From: Thiovulum sp. ES
GTDB taxonomy: Bacteria; Campylobacterota; Campylobacteria; Campylobacterales; Thiovulaceae
NCBI GenBank assembly: GCA_000276965.1
Contig: AKKQ01000009.1
Coordinates: 1-50,003 of the forward strand
Direction: 5' to 3'
DNA: 50,003 bases
Part shown: positions 18,922-28,510 of the stretch, piece after piece
Layout of the letters: each line of letters opens with the position of its first letter
How positions within the stretch are numbered: the stretch's first letter is position 1
Made by a program: the position numbers and the translations under genes
Notes under the pieces: model-generated
Database searches by the model: none
Told to the model about the DNA's origin: nothing
What the model saw: the letters and a program-made list of their open reading frames with translations, nothing else

Positions 18922-19730
18922 ATTTTTCGTAAGCCTTCATTTAAATTTTTTCCATTTTGGAATTTAACAACACGAACACCCCACTTTTTAAAATCTTTGA
19001 AAGTTTCGTAATCATATTTTTTTAGATTTTCAATATAAGTTTCGCTATTTGCAAAATTTCCATTCAGGACTTCACCACTTTCACTATCAACAAGAGAAGC
19101 AAAACCAAACGGTGGAGGATTCTCTTCGACCTCATCGCGAACAACAACAGCAATCACTTCACACTTTTTCGCCAAATATCTCAAATCAAGTTTTGTATAA
19201 AAGTCAGAAATTATAAAAACTAGGCTCTTCTTTTTCACTTTTTGTAACAGAGTCTCAACGATGAGGTCGGGATTTAATTTTTTTTGTAACGGAGAAAAAT
19301 TCAGAATTTCATCAACACTCTTTTCAACAGCTCCACTTTTTTTAGACGGTTTCCCGTAAAAATACTCGCGATCCGCAAAAATGTGAGTTGAAAAATTATC
19401 CATATTTACAGTTGCCATTTGTCCAAGTGTCGCAACAATTTCCGCAATTGTCTCCTGTTTGAGAACTTTTCCACCAAAATATGTTGAAGCAGAAAGAAGT
19501 GGAACAGCAACAACATTTAATTCTCTCTCTTCATTGAAAATTTTAACATGTGGTTTCTGTAATTTTGCGGAAATATTCCAATCAATTTTCCGAATATCAT
19601 CACCAAATTGGTATTCTCGTAATTCCGTAAAATCGTATCCCTCACCCTTATATTTTGAGAGATGATTTCCCAATTTATCGCCAACAAAAAATTTTCGTGT
19701 TTTTAACATAATTCGTTTGCTACTTTTCAA
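18918..19730 (-). CDS. DUF58 family protein
   Basis: 270 residues. The hallmark DUF58 block is near the N-terminus (YDFTELREYQFGDDIRKIDW, then NISAKLQKPHVK and ER-ELNV), followed by a vWA-like fold with LVFIISDF near the middle. Members usually sit beside MoxR ATPases and vWA proteins; no MoxR gene is in this window. The TTG start at 19730 has a good AGAGGA seven bases upstream, whereas the internal ATG at 19709 has none, so TTG is preferred. It carries two words of the repeated 10-mer, at 19128 (read as DEV) and 19259 (read as DLI), only about 120 bases apart. Confidence 0.85.
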   Translation of the reverse strand: MKSSKRIMLKTRKFFVGDKLGNHLSKYKGEGYDFTELREYQFGDDIRKIDWNISAKLQKPHVKIFNEERELNVVAVPLLSASTYFGGKVLKQETIAEIVATLGQMATVNMDNFSTHIFADREYFYGKPSKKSGAVEKSVDEILNFSPLQKKLNPDLIVETLLQKVKKKSLVFIISDFYTKLDLRYLAKKCEVIAVVVRDEVEENPPPFGFASLVDSESGEVLNGNFANSETYIENLKKYDYETFKDFKKWGVRVVKFQNGKNLNEGLRKI

Positions 19731-20025
19731 CTAAAATTCCTCTCAATTGCTGAATAAAGTTTTCTGTTGCATTTTCAATTTTAATTCCCATCTCGCTATA
19801 TCCAAAAGATTCCTTTTCATATATTCTATAAAAATTATCTATTTTTGAATTCAAATCAGCAAAATCTACTGGAAATTCAGAAACTAAAATTGACTTTTCC
19901 CCCAAAAGGGGATCATCTGTAAGAATTGGTGCATTTCTACTACTTGTAAGATTTTCAGAAAACTCTTTTTCTAAAATCTTTGCTAAAAGTGGAGAATGAC
20001 AATCCACAATAACTTTTTTATCCAA
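19720..20025 (-). CDS. Hypothetical protein, about 101 residues
   Basis: Not recognised. The start is TTG 20025, nine bases after a GGAG; a TTG at 20040 would overlap the upstream gene by 23 bases instead of 8. The 3' end overlaps the DUF58 gene by 11 bases, so the gene is wedged between two same-strand genes with overlaps on both sides, which argues it is real. Sequence begins LDKKVIVDCHSPLLAKILEK and looks like an alternating alpha/beta cytosolic protein without membrane segments. A CCCC-AAAA-GGGG hairpin of the type otherwise seen between genes lies inside it and encodes DPLLGE. Confidence 0.6.
   Translation of the reverse strand: MDKKVIVDCHSPLLAKILEKEFSENLTSSRNAPILTDDPLLGEKSILVSEFPVDFADLNSKIDNFYRIYEKESFGYSEMGIKIENATENFIQQLRGILVEK
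19898..19912. repeat. CCCC-AAAA-GGGG hairpin inside a coding region
   Basis: TCCCC, loop caaaa, GGGGA. Same pattern as the hairpins at 13477, 25472 and 36905, but here it is within a gene rather than after a stop codon. Confidence 0.5.
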
Positions 20026-21364
20026 GCTCAATAACTCCAAAAAGATTTAGTACAAAAAAGAGAATTGCAATCGGTGTAATAACTCGAATTGAGAATAGCC
20101 AAATTGAGAAAAGTGTCCCACCTAACTCTTCTCGCAATTCACTTAAATGATCTCTCATTCCATAACCAACTGTTAAAGCAATAATAATTACAAAAGTTGG
20201 AATTAAAACCATATCGCTAGATTTTTCCAAAATATCAAAAATTGGAGTGCCAAAAATTGAGAAAACTTCTCCCCAACTTCCTGAATATGAGAGAATAGCA
20301 ATTATTCCGAGGAAATAGTAAATTCCGCCCATAATAAAAGTCGCTTTTATTCTTGAAACATTTAAACGATTTTCCATATATAAAACGGCTGGTTCAACAA
20401 GCGAAACCGATGAGGTCAAACCTGCCATAAGTAGAGAAAATAGAAAAATCAGTGAAATATAAACTCCAATTTCGCCCATTTGACTAAAAATAAATGGAAG
20501 TGAAATAAAAGCTAGTCCAACACCTTTAGCGGGTTCTTCACCAAATTGAAAAAGAAAAGTAAAAATTATAAGACCTGCAACAAGTGCAATAAATGTATCA
20601 AAAAATACAATCGTCATAGCTGATTTAACAATTTTCCCACTCTTTGGCATTGAAGCTGAATAAGTCATAATTGCCCCCATCCCTAACGAAACTGTGAAAA
20701 ACGAGTGTCCAATTGCACGAACAACTGCTTCTGAATTTAATTTATCAAAGTTGAATGAGAAAAGAAAATCGAATGATTGAGAAAAAGCTTCAAAACTCAT
20801 GGAGTAAAAAAGCAGAGAAACAAGAGTCAAAATAAGAAGCGGAATTAAAATATTATTTAAAAGTTCAATTCCTTTTTTAATCCCACCATTTACAAAATGT
20901 AAAACTGTTAGAGTTGCAAAAGTATGAAATCCAATTTGTAAAACCACCTCATCGCGGAGCATTGTATTAAAATATTTCTCTGCTTCGCCAATTGAATTCG
21001 GCAAACCATTAAAAGCCGACCAAATATAATATAAAATCCAACCAATAACAACAGAGTAAAATGACATAATAATTAGTCCATTAAAACTAAGAAACCCTGC
21101 ATATTTTAAAGACGGAATTTTATTCTCATTTCCAACTTTCTCAAAAACTGTTACAGAATCGCTATCTCCATGTTTTCCTAGGAAAATCTCGGCAATTAAC
21201 ATCGACATTCCAATTAAAAAAATTGTTACCAAATAAACAAGAACAAAAGCACCTCCACCATACTCTCCTGTCATGTATGGAAATTTCCATATATTTCCCA
21301 ATCCAACAGCACTACCAACTGTTGCTAGAATAAATCCAATTCTAGTAAATTTAACTTTATCCAT
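20018..21364 (-). CDS. Sodium:neurotransmitter symporter family (NSS/SNF) transporter
   Basis: Na+-coupled uptake of an amino acid or related solute in the inner membrane. About 448 residues with 11-12 hydrophobic helices. The first helix carries the family signature (GFILATVGSAVGLGNIWKFP) followed by GEYGGGAF. The substrate cannot be read from sequence. I place the start at ATG 21364 (MDKVKFTRIG), preceded by AAAAGGGTTTATTT. An upstream in-frame ATG at 21403 overlaps a TGATAGAAT promoter element and would add 13 residues not typical of the family. Exact 10-mer word at 20408 and a 9/10 copy at 20945. Confidence 0.92.
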   Translation of the reverse strand: MDKVKFTRIGFILATVGSAVGLGNIWKFPYMTGEYGGGAFVLVYLVTIFLIGMSMLIAEIFLGKHGDSDSVTVFEKVGNENKIPSLKYAGFLSFNGLIIMSFYSVVIGWILYYIWSAFNGLPNSIGEAEKYFNTMLRDEVVLQIGFHTFATLTVLHFVNGGIKKGIELLNNILIPLLILTLVSLLFYSMSFEAFSQSFDFLFSFNFDKLNSEAVVRAIGHSFFTVSLGMGAIMTYSASMPKSGKIVKSAMTIVFFDTFIALVAGLIIFTFLFQFGEEPAKGVGLAFISLPFIFSQMGEIGVYISLIFLFSLLMAGLTSSVSLVEPAVLYMENRLNVSRIKATFIMGGIYYFLGIIAILSYSGSWGEVFSIFGTPIFDILEKSSDMVLIPTFVIIIALTVGYGMRDHLSELREELGGTLFSIWLFSIRVITPIAILFFVLNLFGVIELG

Positions 21365-21393
21365 AAATAAACCCTTTTCTACTATTTTCCTTG

Positions 21394-21402
21394 ATTCTAT
21401 CA
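21394..21402 (-). promoter_or_regulatory. Extended -10 promoter for the NSS transporter
   Basis: On the minus strand TGATAGAAT (TG-n-TAGAAT) is 30 bases upstream of ATG 21364. The same shape occurs before topA, the MotE-like gene and, with small changes, secG, yebC and the Dam gene. No clear -35 is seen. Confidence 0.5.
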
Positions 21403-21470
21403 AAGGTAAAATTTTGTAAATTTAGAAACCTTAAAAAAATATATTTTTAAACTTCTTAAAAATAATTTTA

Positions 21471-21478
21471 TGTATAAT
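21471..21478 (+). promoter_or_regulatory. Candidate -10 (TGTATAAT) for the DUF485-actP pair
   Basis: TATAAT at 21473-21478 preceded by TG, in an A/T-tract-rich stretch, 38 bases before the TTG at 21516. No convincing -35. Confidence 0.4.
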
Positions 21479-21515
21479 AAAGATTATTTCATCTAATATA
21501 ATATAAAGGTATCTT

Positions 21516-21827
21516 TTGGATAACGAAACAGCAAAAAGGATTCAAAATAATCCTAAGTTTCAAGAGCTTGTTCAAAAACGAAGCTCGTTCGCTTGGCTAC
21601 TCGCAATTGTAATGCTAATCATTTACTACTCATTTATTATGACAATTGCATTTTCCCCTGAAACTCTTGGAAGTTCTCTTTCTGGCGGAGTTATGACAAT
21701 TGGTATTCCAATCGGAATCGCAATTATTTTTATCGCATTTGCCTTAACAGGTATTTATACAAGTCGTGCAAACAGTGAGTTTGACAGACTTACAAATGAC
21801 ATTAAAGAGGAAATTAGACATGGGTAA
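21516..21827 (+). CDS. DUF485 family small membrane protein (YjcH-like)
   Basis: 103 residues, two transmembrane helices (about residues 27-48 and 60-84), with the family's N-terminal [17 protein letters not shown] motif. In many bacteria a DUF485 gene directly precedes actP, as here, where the reading frames overlap by eight bases. It is thought to accompany the acetate/cation symporter; its biochemical role is not established. Start is TTG 21516, with AAAGGT about eight bases upstream; no ATG lies near. Confidence 0.9.
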   Translation: MDNETAKRIQNNPKFQELVQKRSSFAWLLAIVMLIIYYSFIMTIAFSPETLGSSLSGGVMTIGIPIGIAIIFIAFALTGIYTSRANSEFDRLTNDIKEEIRHG

Positions 21828-23463
21828 GATTTTATTAGTTTCTCTCTTTTTTATATCTTCACTCTTTGCAGGTGGTGCAATTGAAGGTGAAGTAACAAAA
21901 TCTGATCTAAATATCTCTGCAATTGTTATGTTCCTAATTTTTGTTCTAGCAACTCTCGGTATTACATATTGGGCTTCTCAAAGAACAAAAAGTGCAAAAG
22001 ATTTCTATACAGCTGGTGGAGGAATCACAGGTTTTCAAAACGGCTTAGCAATTGCGGGAGACTATATGTCTGCGGCTTCTTTCCTAGGAATTTCTGGACT
22101 TGTCTATCTTAAAGGTTACGATGGTCTAATTTATTCAATCGGTTTTCTCGTCGGTTGGCCTATTATTCTTTTCCTAATTGCTGAACAACTACGAAATCTT
22201 GGAAAATACACTTTTGCAGATGTTGCATCTTATAGACTTCGACAAGCTCCAATAAGAACTCTTGCTGCATTTGGATCAATCGCAACTGTAACACTCTACC
22301 TCATCGCCCAAATGGTTGGTTCTGGAAAATTAATTCAGCTTCTTTTTGGTCTAAATTATGAAGTAGCAGTTGTTCTTGTTGGTGTTCTTATGATTCTCTA
22401 TGTAACAATTGGAGGAATGTTAGCAACAACTTGGGTTCAAATTATTAAAGCATTTCTACTTCTTTCAGGTGCTACTTTCATGGCAATTGCAGTTATGGCA
22501 CATTACGGTTTCTCATTTGAGTCGCTATTCTCCGCAGCGGTTGAAGCAAAAGGAACTGAAAGTATTATGTCTCCAGGTGGATTAGTTTCTGATCCAGTTT
22601 CTGCAATTTCACTCGGTATCGCTCTTATGTTTGGAACAGCAGGATTACCACATATTTTGATGAGGTTCTTCACAGTTTCTGATGCAAAAGAGGCTAGAAA
22701 ATCTGTTTTCTATGCAACTGGTTTTATTGGATATTTCTATATCTTGACTTTCATTATCGGTTTCGGTGCAATCGTTCTTGTTTCAACAAATCCTGCTTAT
22801 ATTGACGGCGAAACTTTAATCGGTGGAAATAATATGGCAGCAATTCACCTCTCTCATGCAGTTGGTGGAGATATTTTCCTTGGTTTCATTTCAGCGGTAG
22901 CATTTGCAACAATTCTTGCTGTTGTTTCTGGTCTAACTCTTGCTGGTGCTTCTGCGGTTTCTCACGACCTTTATGCTTCAGTTATTAAAGGCGGAAAAGC
23001 TGACGAGATGGCTGAAATGAGAGTTTCTAAAATTGCAACTATTATTTTAGGAATTGTGGCAATTCTTCTAGGAATTATTTTTGAAAAACAGAATATCGCA
23101 TTTATGGTTGGACTCGCTTTTGCAATTGCGGCTAGTGCAAACTTCCCTGTTCTTTTCCTCTCAATGTTCTGGAGCAAATTAACAACTCGAGGTGCGGTGA
23201 TTGGTGGAACTCTTGGTTTAGCTACGGCTATTGTTCTTGTTATTCTTGGACCAATTGTTTGGGTTCAAATTCTTGGAAATGCTGAAGCAATTTTCCCTTA
23301 CAAATATCCTGCTCTATTCTCTGTTACTGTATCTTTTGTTGGAATTTGGTTCTTCTCAATCACTGATAAAAGTAGAAATGGTGAAGAAGAGAAAGAGAAG
23401 TTTCATGCTCAATATGTTCGGTCTCAAACTGGAATCGGTGCAGAAGGTGCTGTTGATCACTAG
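21820..23463 (+). CDS. actP: Cation:acetate (solute:sodium) symporter, ActP-like
   Basis: 547 residues from ATG 21820, close to E. coli ActP (549). Begins with a cleavable-looking signal or first helix ([19 protein letters not shown]), then about 13 membrane helices. SSS-family features: [23 protein letters not shown] near the first core helix, GRxx-like [14 protein letters not shown], and [16 protein letters not shown]. Imports acetate or a related monocarboxylate with a cation. A longer frame to 21766 is just the overlap with the DUF485 gene. The gene ends in a convergent junction with a GTCGGA palindrome ten bases downstream. Confidence 0.88.
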   Translation: MGKILLVSLFFISSLFAGGAIEGEVTKSDLNISAIVMFLIFVLATLGITYWASQRTKSAKDFYTAGGGITGFQNGLAIAGDYMSAASFLGISGLVYLKGYDGLIYSIGFLVGWPIILFLIAEQLRNLGKYTFADVASYRLRQAPIRTLAAFGSIATVTLYLIAQMVGSGKLIQLLFGLNYEVAVVLVGVLMILYVTIGGMLATTWVQIIKAFLLLSGATFMAIAVMAHYGFSFESLFSAAVEAKGTESIMSPGGLVSDPVSAISLGIALMFGTAGLPHILMRFFTVSDAKEARKSVFYATGFIGYFYILTFIIGFGAIVLVSTNPAYIDGETLIGGNNMAAIHLSHAVGGDIFLGFISAVAFATILAVVSGLTLAGASAVSHDLYASVIKGGKADEMAEMRVSKIATIILGIVAILLGIIFEKQNIAFMVGLAFAIAASANFPVLFLSMFWSKLTTRGAVIGGTLGLATAIVLVILGPIVWVQILGNAEAIFPYKYPALFSVTVSFVGIWFFSITDKSRNGEEEKEKFHAQYVRSQTGIGAEGAVDH

Positions 23464-23472
23464 GCTTTAGAA

Positions 23473-23496
23473 TTTGTCGGATTTTTTTCCGACAAA
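23473..23496. repeat. GTCGGA palindrome after actP
   Basis: TTTGTCGGA, loop of six T, TCCGACAAA. It lies between two convergent genes, ten bases past the actP stop. The stem ends in A on the 3' side in both directions, the reverse of a normal U-tract terminator. Same family as 40561, 42901 and 47003. Confidence 0.75.
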
Positions 23497-23532
23497 CCTA
23501 AAATATTCAAACGAATAGTTGGGGGGATTTTT

Positions 23533-24300
23533 TTAAAACTCTTCTACGATTCGTCCATTCAAATCTTGAACTGGTCGATAATTATCTGGGAAAATTGCTC
23601 TCAAAGAATCGATCTGCTTTTGCGAAAGTTCTAATTTCTCTTTCATAACAAACCACTCAACTTCTTCAGAACATGGCGGAGTCGTCAAAGAACCTTGAAA
23701 ATGGTAGTAACTTTTTAAGTTTTTAGGCAAAATATGAGAGAATTCAACATCTTTCAAAAGAACATGTGTGTCAAGTTTGTCTAAATGAGTTGAAGTCCAA
23801 AATTTATCAACTTCAGGATTCTCTTTTCCAATTTTATAGAAAACTGCAACAACTGCTAAATCTCCATCATAAGATTGATGAACAAAGTGAAGAACCATAT
23901 CTGACTGTTCGCCATTAATTGTTGATTCACTGTGAGTATGGAGGTGAAACTGAATAAGTGCATACTCAATACCATCAACAGTAATATAGGCATTGTTGTA
24001 ACTTTCGTGGAAATGAGGCACAGCTTTAATCGTATGTCCATTATTTAAGACATTAAAATCTGCCAATTTGTCATAATCAAAAAATTTGAGTCTATGATCT
24101 TTTGCTTTGACAACGTCTTTTGTAACGATATTAATGGGGCTTTGATGCTTTCCAGCCGTGCAGATTTTAGAGAGTTTTCCCCAATTTTCTGGTGCCATCT
24201 CACCATGATAACCCCAGTTTATGTGGCTACTATGATCTGCAGTTGAAGCAAAAAGGGAAGCTGTTGCAAATGAAGACAACAAAATGGACTTAAAATTCAA
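23533..24300 (-). CDS. cah: Alpha-class carbonic anhydrase, exported
   Basis: Interconverts CO2 and bicarbonate, probably in the periplasm. 255 residues; N-terminal signal peptide (FKSILLSSFATASLFAS). The mature domain has the alpha-CA landmarks: HWGYHGEMAPENW, KHQSPINI, the zinc pair in QFHLHTHSEST, third zinc His in VLHFVH, and the substrate-pocket YHFQGSLTTPPCSE motif. Length is normal for bacterial alpha-CAs. Start is TTG 24300, since no in-frame ATG lies near and AAGGAA stands upstream. Convergent with actP. Confidence 0.95.
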   Translation of the reverse strand: MNFKSILLSSFATASLFASTADHSSHINWGYHGEMAPENWGKLSKICTAGKHQSPINIVTKDVVKAKDHRLKFFDYDKLADFNVLNNGHTIKAVPHFHESYNNAYITVDGIEYALIQFHLHTHSESTINGEQSDMVLHFVHQSYDGDLAVVAVFYKIGKENPEVDKFWTSTHLDKLDTHVLLKDVEFSHILPKNLKSYYHFQGSLTTPPCSEEVEWFVMKEKLELSQKQIDSLRAIFPDNYRPVQDLNGRIVEEF

Positions 24301-24368
24301 ACTTTCATTCCTTATGTAAATATTTTAATAAATACTAGCGAAAAATATTTTAATTTATTTTTAATAAT

Positions 24369-25445
24369 TTACTGAAATTTTTGCTGGATTGCACTTTTAA
24401 TTTCAGAATCAAGTTGAAAGACCTCATCGATAGATTTTGGTTTTCTATTTTCAAAATTATCAAAACAGTCTAAAATTCCACTGCTCATTTCTCCAAAAGA
24501 GATTCTGTTTTCTAAAAACATTTTGACGAAAAAGTCGTTTGCAGAATTTAATATTGCACCTTTTTCAGGATTTTTTAAAAGTTCATCTTTCAAGTTCCAA
24601 AGTGGATATCGCTCTTTTGAAATTTCTGAAAAATGGAAAGTCCCCATTTTTAAAAGATTTACAGGTTTTAAAATCTCTTTTTCAATTTTTCCAAAAAGTG
24701 CATAGGCGATTGGAAGTTTCATGTCTGTTCCTGAAATATGTGCGGTTGTGCTACCGTCGGCAAACTCAATCATTCCGTGAAATATAGATTTTTTCTCAAT
24801 CATTGCATCAATATTTTTTGTGCCGAAAAGCCAGTGAGCCTCTAAAACTTCAAAAAGTTTATTCACCATTGAAGCAGAATCGACTGTTATTTTTTTTCCC
24901 ATTTTCCAATTTGGGTGATTTAATGCTTCCGATGAGGTCGCATTTTGAATTTTAGAAATTTCCCAATCTCGAAAAGCTCCGCCACTTGCTGTCAAAATCA
25001 TTTTAGAAATTTTTCTATTATTTAAAAGATACCAAAGTGCAAAATGTTCGCTGTCAATTGGTGCTATTTTTGATGTGTCGATAAATTTTCCCGCATTTAC
25101 AAGCGACTCTTTATTTGCAAGTGCTAATTTTTTTCCTAATTCCAAAGTTTTTAAAGTCGGTTTTAGTCCAGAAAATCCAACAAGTGCATTTACAACAACT
25201 TCGCTTTTTGCTTCTTCAATCGCTCTTAAAATTCCATTTTCACCAAAATAGACTCTTTCGTGATTTACTTTTTTTACAAATTCTTCTTTTCCTACAACTA
25301 CTATTTTTGGAGAAAATTCCGCAATCTGTTTATTTAATAACTCTACATTTTGAAAAGTTGTTAAAACTTCTACTTTTTGTTCGTAATCTTTTGCAATTAG
25401 TAAAGTGTTTTTACCAATCGAACCAGTTGAACCTAATATAATCAT
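24369..25445 (-). CDS. dxr: 1-deoxy-D-xylulose 5-phosphate reductoisomerase
   Basis: Second step of the MEP isoprenoid pathway: DXP to MEP with NADPH. 358 residues, near the short end of the family as in other Campylobacterota. Visible: NADPH-binding LGSTGSIGKNTL at the N-terminus, ANKESLVNAG, metal-binding PIDSEHFALW, ILTASGGAFRDW, and NHPNWKMGKKITVDSASMVNK. Starts at ATG 25445, 62 bases after the CvpA-like gene, with a hairpin in between. Two exact copies of the 10-mer word lie in the gene, at 24420 (DEV) and 24930 (TSS). Confidence 0.96.
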   Translation of the reverse strand: MIILGSTGSIGKNTLLIAKDYEQKVEVLTTFQNVELLNKQIAEFSPKIVVVGKEEFVKKVNHERVYFGENGILRAIEEAKSEVVVNALVGFSGLKPTLKTLELGKKLALANKESLVNAGKFIDTSKIAPIDSEHFALWYLLNNRKISKMILTASGGAFRDWEISKIQNATSSEALNHPNWKMGKKITVDSASMVNKLFEVLEAHWLFGTKNIDAMIEKKSIFHGMIEFADGSTTAHISGTDMKLPIAYALFGKIEKEILKPVNLLKMGTFHFSEISKERYPLWNLKDELLKNPEKGAILNSANDFFVKMFLENRISFGEMSSGILDCFDNFENRKPKSIDEVFQLDSEIKSAIQQKFQ

Positions 25446-25471
25446 AAGTTAAAAACTCCGTTTTATGGAAA

Positions 25472-25490
25472 TCTCCCGCAAAAGGGGAGA
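25472..25490. terminator. Hairpin after the cvpA-like gene (CCC/GGG family)
   Basis: TCTCCC, loop gcaaaag, GGGAGA, 17 bases after the CvpA-like stop, followed in the transcribed direction by TTTCCAT. It may partly end or attenuate transcription before dxr. Confidence 0.45.
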
Positions 25491-25507
25491 AAGAAAAGTT
25501 TGAGATT

Positions 25508-26200
25508 TTACTCTCCAGTTACAGAATTTTGTAACTCTTCAGTTTTTTCAGAAATCTGTTTTGAAACTTCGCTATCAACAGCTTTTTCAAAAGTATCTTT
25601 TGCTGAATCAAGACCTTTATCGATTCCTTCACCAACACTAGTGCCTAAATCTTGTAAATCTTTAGAAATGCCTTCAATTCCTGTTTTCTCTTCAACTTTA
25701 TTTGCAACAGCAGTAAAGTCAGCATTAACAATAAATGCTCCCATTTCCGAAAAAGTTGGAACAAAAACAGAATTTTCAGTAAATTCTTTTGTCGATTCTT
25801 GAAGTGCCTTGATACTAACAAGTGCATGAATCATAACTGCCAAAATCATCGCAATTTTTAAACCTGCAAAAGCAAATCCAAAAATTTTGTCGAAAATCCC
25901 TAATCCACTTGCACTCATAATTCGAGAAAGAACATTTCCCAAAATATTCATTCCAAGCCAAAAAAGAATTAGAGTTGCAAGAAAACCTGTTACGGTAATT
26001 ACCGATGGATTTTCAAGATGTAGCCAATTGTCATTTATATACATTCCCGCATCGTGACCAATTCTAGTTCCGAGAAAAACCCCTCCTAGAATTCCAATAA
26101 GTCCAAAAAGCTCTTTAAAAAGTCCGTTGAAAAGTCCCTTTAATCCAAGCAAAAGAACAATTCCAGCAAGAACTAAGTCGATTGTTGTTAAATTTTCCAA
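25508..26200 (-). CDS. CvpA family inner-membrane protein
   Basis: 230 residues with four predicted membrane helices in the first 125 residues: IDLVLAGIVLLLGLKGLFNGL, then GLIGILGGVFLGTRIG, a third, then IAMILAVMIHALVS. A cytoplasmic or periplasmic amphipathic tail follows, rich in Glu, Lys and Ser. CvpA proteins are required for colicin V production in E. coli and, more widely, for envelope homeostasis; the mechanism is not settled. Start is TTG 26200. It sits three bases downstream of the chemoreceptor gene's stop and is probably cotranscribed. Confidence 0.85.
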   Translation of the reverse strand: MENLTTIDLVLAGIVLLLGLKGLFNGLFKELFGLIGILGGVFLGTRIGHDAGMYINDNWLHLENPSVITVTGFLATLILFWLGMNILGNVLSRIMSASGLGIFDKIFGFAFAGLKIAMILAVMIHALVSIKALQESTKEFTENSVFVPTFSEMGAFIVNADFTAVANKVEEKTGIEGISKDLQDLGTSVGEGIDKGLDSAKDTFEKAVDSEVSKQISEKTEELQNSVTGE

Positions 26201-26203
26201 TTT

Positions 26204-27799
26204 CTACTCTTTTGCCTCAAATTGAACAGAATCTTCTTCTTGATTTGATTCTGTTTCTTCTGCTCTCTCTTCTCGTCTTTTATTTTTGATAAGTTCTACT
26301 TTATTTTTTGCGACCTCTTCTTTCTCTTCAGCTATTAGCTTCTCCTCTTCAGCTTGAGAATCTCGTAGCATTTTGTCAAGTAGGTTAAACATACTATCAC
26401 TAGCTTTTTCAACCTCTTTAAATACTGCAATAATATGTTTTCGTTGATCAACTGTGAGTTGAACACCTTTAACTTCTGACTGTTTAACAATATTAAGAGC
26501 TTCGTGAATATTATCGTGGAAAATTTTATGCGGATTGATGATAAGTTTGTAAGCATCGAGGTGTCCAAATCTGTTTTGTCCCTCTGTTGAATACCATTGA
26601 CCGAGTCGGCAACTGCTGTGATCCTCAAAGTGAGTGTGAGTATTTCGCTCAACAATATTATCGAATGCACTTCTTTTGAATAAGAGGTGATCAATTTTTG
26701 CAAGAAGAACAAATGTTTTGTTTTCCATTTTTATTGTTTCACTAAGAATACTATTTGTCTTTTTGTCAAAGAAGAGAAGTTCATTTTTGAATTTATCAAT
26801 TTCAACAGCAGAGAATTCAGCAATTTCAGTCATTCTTTCGGAAGCATTTTGCATTCGAGTTGTCTCTTGTTGCAGAGTTTGAATCGAAATAGAGATTTCT
26901 TGAGTCGCTTTTTGAGTTTTTTCAGCAAGTTTTCGTACCTCATCGGCAACAACTGCAAATCCTCGACCATGCTCACCAGCTCGTGCAGCTTCAACAGCAG
27001 CGTTTAGTGCAAGTAAGTTTGTTTGCTCTGCAACATCTTTGATTAGTTTGACAACAGAATCAATATCAACCGCTTTTTGAACAAGTGAAACAACAGTTTG
27101 ATCATTCTCTTGAATATAACCGATGAGGTCATTTAAATCGCCAGAAATATGCTCAATAACTTTTCTGTTTTCCGCACTCTGTTCTGCCATATTTTCAGAA
27201 TCTTTTCCAAGAAGTGAAATCTCGTGAGTTGTCTCAGCAAGTTGCCCCTGAATAGTTGTAAAGTTTTCAATAAATTTTGTTCCACCGCTTGAAACATCAC
27301 TTAAATCATTTACAAATTTATTCTCAAGTTCATCGGCATATTCTCGTTCCATTGATTCAACTGAACGGTTAATAAAAATACCTGACCGAGTAAGTGCAGT
27401 ATTTAAACCTGTTGTTTGAACTTTTCGAAAGAAAACCTGTTTTCCTGCATAATCCACAGAAGTATTGATCTCTCGAATAAAACTTTCAATTTGATCAAGA
27501 AAATTATTTACATTCCAAGCTAGATTTCCAATTGGTCCAGGAAGCTTCTCACCAGTATCTCTAACCTCAAAATTCCCTCGAACTGCTTCTTCAAGTGTTC
27601 TTGAAGTTTCGTTAATAATAGTTTGCTCTTTTTTAATGTAGTAGAAACCACCAAATGCAATTAGAATATTTAGTGAGTTAAATAGGAAAAACAGTGGTTC
27701 AAACCCCTGTGTCAAATATACTGTAATTGCTCCAATTATTACAACAATAATATGTGCATAATTTATTTTAGTTGTGTTGGATGCTGTAGACAAACTCAT
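26204..27799 (-). CDS. Methyl-accepting chemotaxis protein with C-terminal CZB domain (CetA-like)
   Basis: 531 residues. Two closely spaced N-terminal helices (about 14-52) with almost no periplasmic loop, a HAMP-like segment (66-115), a signalling hairpin with [22 protein letters not shown] and [14 protein letters not shown] (about 250-290), then a chemoreceptor zinc-binding (CZB) domain (about 370-475) with H-x3-C motif SSCRLGQWY and later [11 protein letters not shown] charged Glu/Lys tail follows, without a CheR pentapeptide. The start overlaps the PAS gene by 32 bases. With that neighbour it forms a split Aer, as Campylobacter CetA/CetB do. Zinc or hypochlorite/energy sensing is inferred from the CZB family. 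Confidence 0.9.
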   Translation of the reverse strand: MSLSTASNTTKINYAHIIVVIIGAITVYLTQGFEPLFFLFNSLNILIAFGGFYYIKKEQTIINETSRTLEEAVRGNFEVRDTGEKLPGPIGNLAWNVNNFLDQIESFIREINTSVDYAGKQVFFRKVQTTGLNTALTRSGIFINRSVESMEREYADELENKFVNDLSDVSSGGTKFIENFTTIQGQLAETTHEISLLGKDSENMAEQSAENRKVIEHISGDLNDLIGYIQENDQTVVSLVQKAVDIDSVVKLIKDVAEQTNLLALNAAVEAARAGEHGRGFAVVADEVRKLAEKTQKATQEISISIQTLQQETTRMQNASERMTEIAEFSAVEIDKFKNELLFFDKKTNSILSETIKMENKTFVLLAKIDHLLFKRSAFDNIVERNTHTHFEDHSSCRLGQWYSTEGQNRFGHLDAYKLIINPHKIFHDNIHEALNIVKQSEVKGVQLTVDQRKHIIAVFKEVEKASDSMFNLLDKMLRDSQAEEEKLIAEEKEEVAKNKVELIKNKRREERAEETESNQEEDSVQFEAKE

Positions 27800-28313
27800 C
27801 GTATTCTATTCCTTTCTCTTTTAAAATTTCTGCTAAAACTTGCTCACTCTGTCGAATTCCACCAACAATCTCGTTTTTTCGTAGAGTGTCATATAGTGGC
27901 TCGATAACTTTGAGTGCATTCGTAGAGGCTCTTCTTCGAGTTGAGTGAAAACCAATAATCTGGTTATTTACATCAAAAGATGGAGTAACATTTGCAAAAA
28001 CCCAGTAGAAACCACCGTCTTTTGCAATATTTTTTACAAAAGCATTAATCTCACGACCTGCTTTTAGCTCTTTCCAAAGAAGTTTAAAAATTAATTTAGG
28101 CATTTTTGGATGTCTAGTCATACTGTGAGGCATTCCCAAAAGTTCTGATTGACTATAACCTGAAATCTTAACAAATTTCTCATTTGCATAGGTTATAAAT
28201 CCTTTTGTATCTGTTTTGGAAACTAGAATCTCACCTTGACTAAAACTATATTCCTTATCGATAGCCTTTGGTTTTCTAAACTTCTCTTTCTTTTTTAGAC
28301 CAAGTAGTTCCAT
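27768..28313 (-). CDS. Aer-type PAS-domain protein (CetB-like)
   Basis: 181 residues, no membrane helices. Residues about 25-140 are a PAS domain very like that of Aer: [41 protein letters not shown], WxxLKxGRE, and [14 protein letters not shown]. In Aer this fold binds FAD and senses redox state. The gene lies directly upstream of, and overlaps, the chemoreceptor lacking its own sensor, so the pair probably acts in energy taxis. ATG start at 28313. A possible sigma-70 promoter is 30 bases upstream. Confidence 0.88.
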   Translation of the reverse strand: MELLGLKKKEKFRKPKAIDKEYSFSQGEILVSKTDTKGFITYANEKFVKISGYSQSELLGMPHSMTRHPKMPKLIFKLLWKELKAGREINAFVKNIAKDGGFYWVFANVTPSFDVNNQIIGFHSTRRRASTNALKVIEPLYDTLRKNEIVGGIRQSEQVLAEILKEKGIEYDEFVYSIQHN

Positions 28314-28337
28314 TTGGTAAGTAAGCCTTTTTTATAT

Positions 28338-28365
28338 TTTATAGACAAGCCCCTAAAATTAACAA
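28338..28365 (-). promoter_or_regulatory. Candidate sigma-70 promoter for the cetB-cetA-like operon
   Basis: On the minus strand TTGTTA (28365-28360), a 16-base spacer, and TATAAA (28343-28338), 25 bases before the ATG. No sigma-28 site was identified. Confidence 0.4.
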
Positions 28366-28510
28366 TATTTAGAAACTTTACCCTCTAAAATATTTGAGAG
28401 TCTATTTTGTTCTAGCGATTCTACTAAAACCTAGTCTAAATTATATAGCATTTTTTCTATTGTTTGCTTTAAAAGTAATTCTAATAGAATAATTTTTTTA
28501 AATTTTAAAA

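Noticed and set aside
26936-26945. TACCTCATCG in the chemoreceptor as evidence for the 10-mer
   Set aside because: It encodes ADEVR, a strictly conserved chemoreceptor motif, so this copy may be present for protein reasons and is counted only as a 9-base core match.
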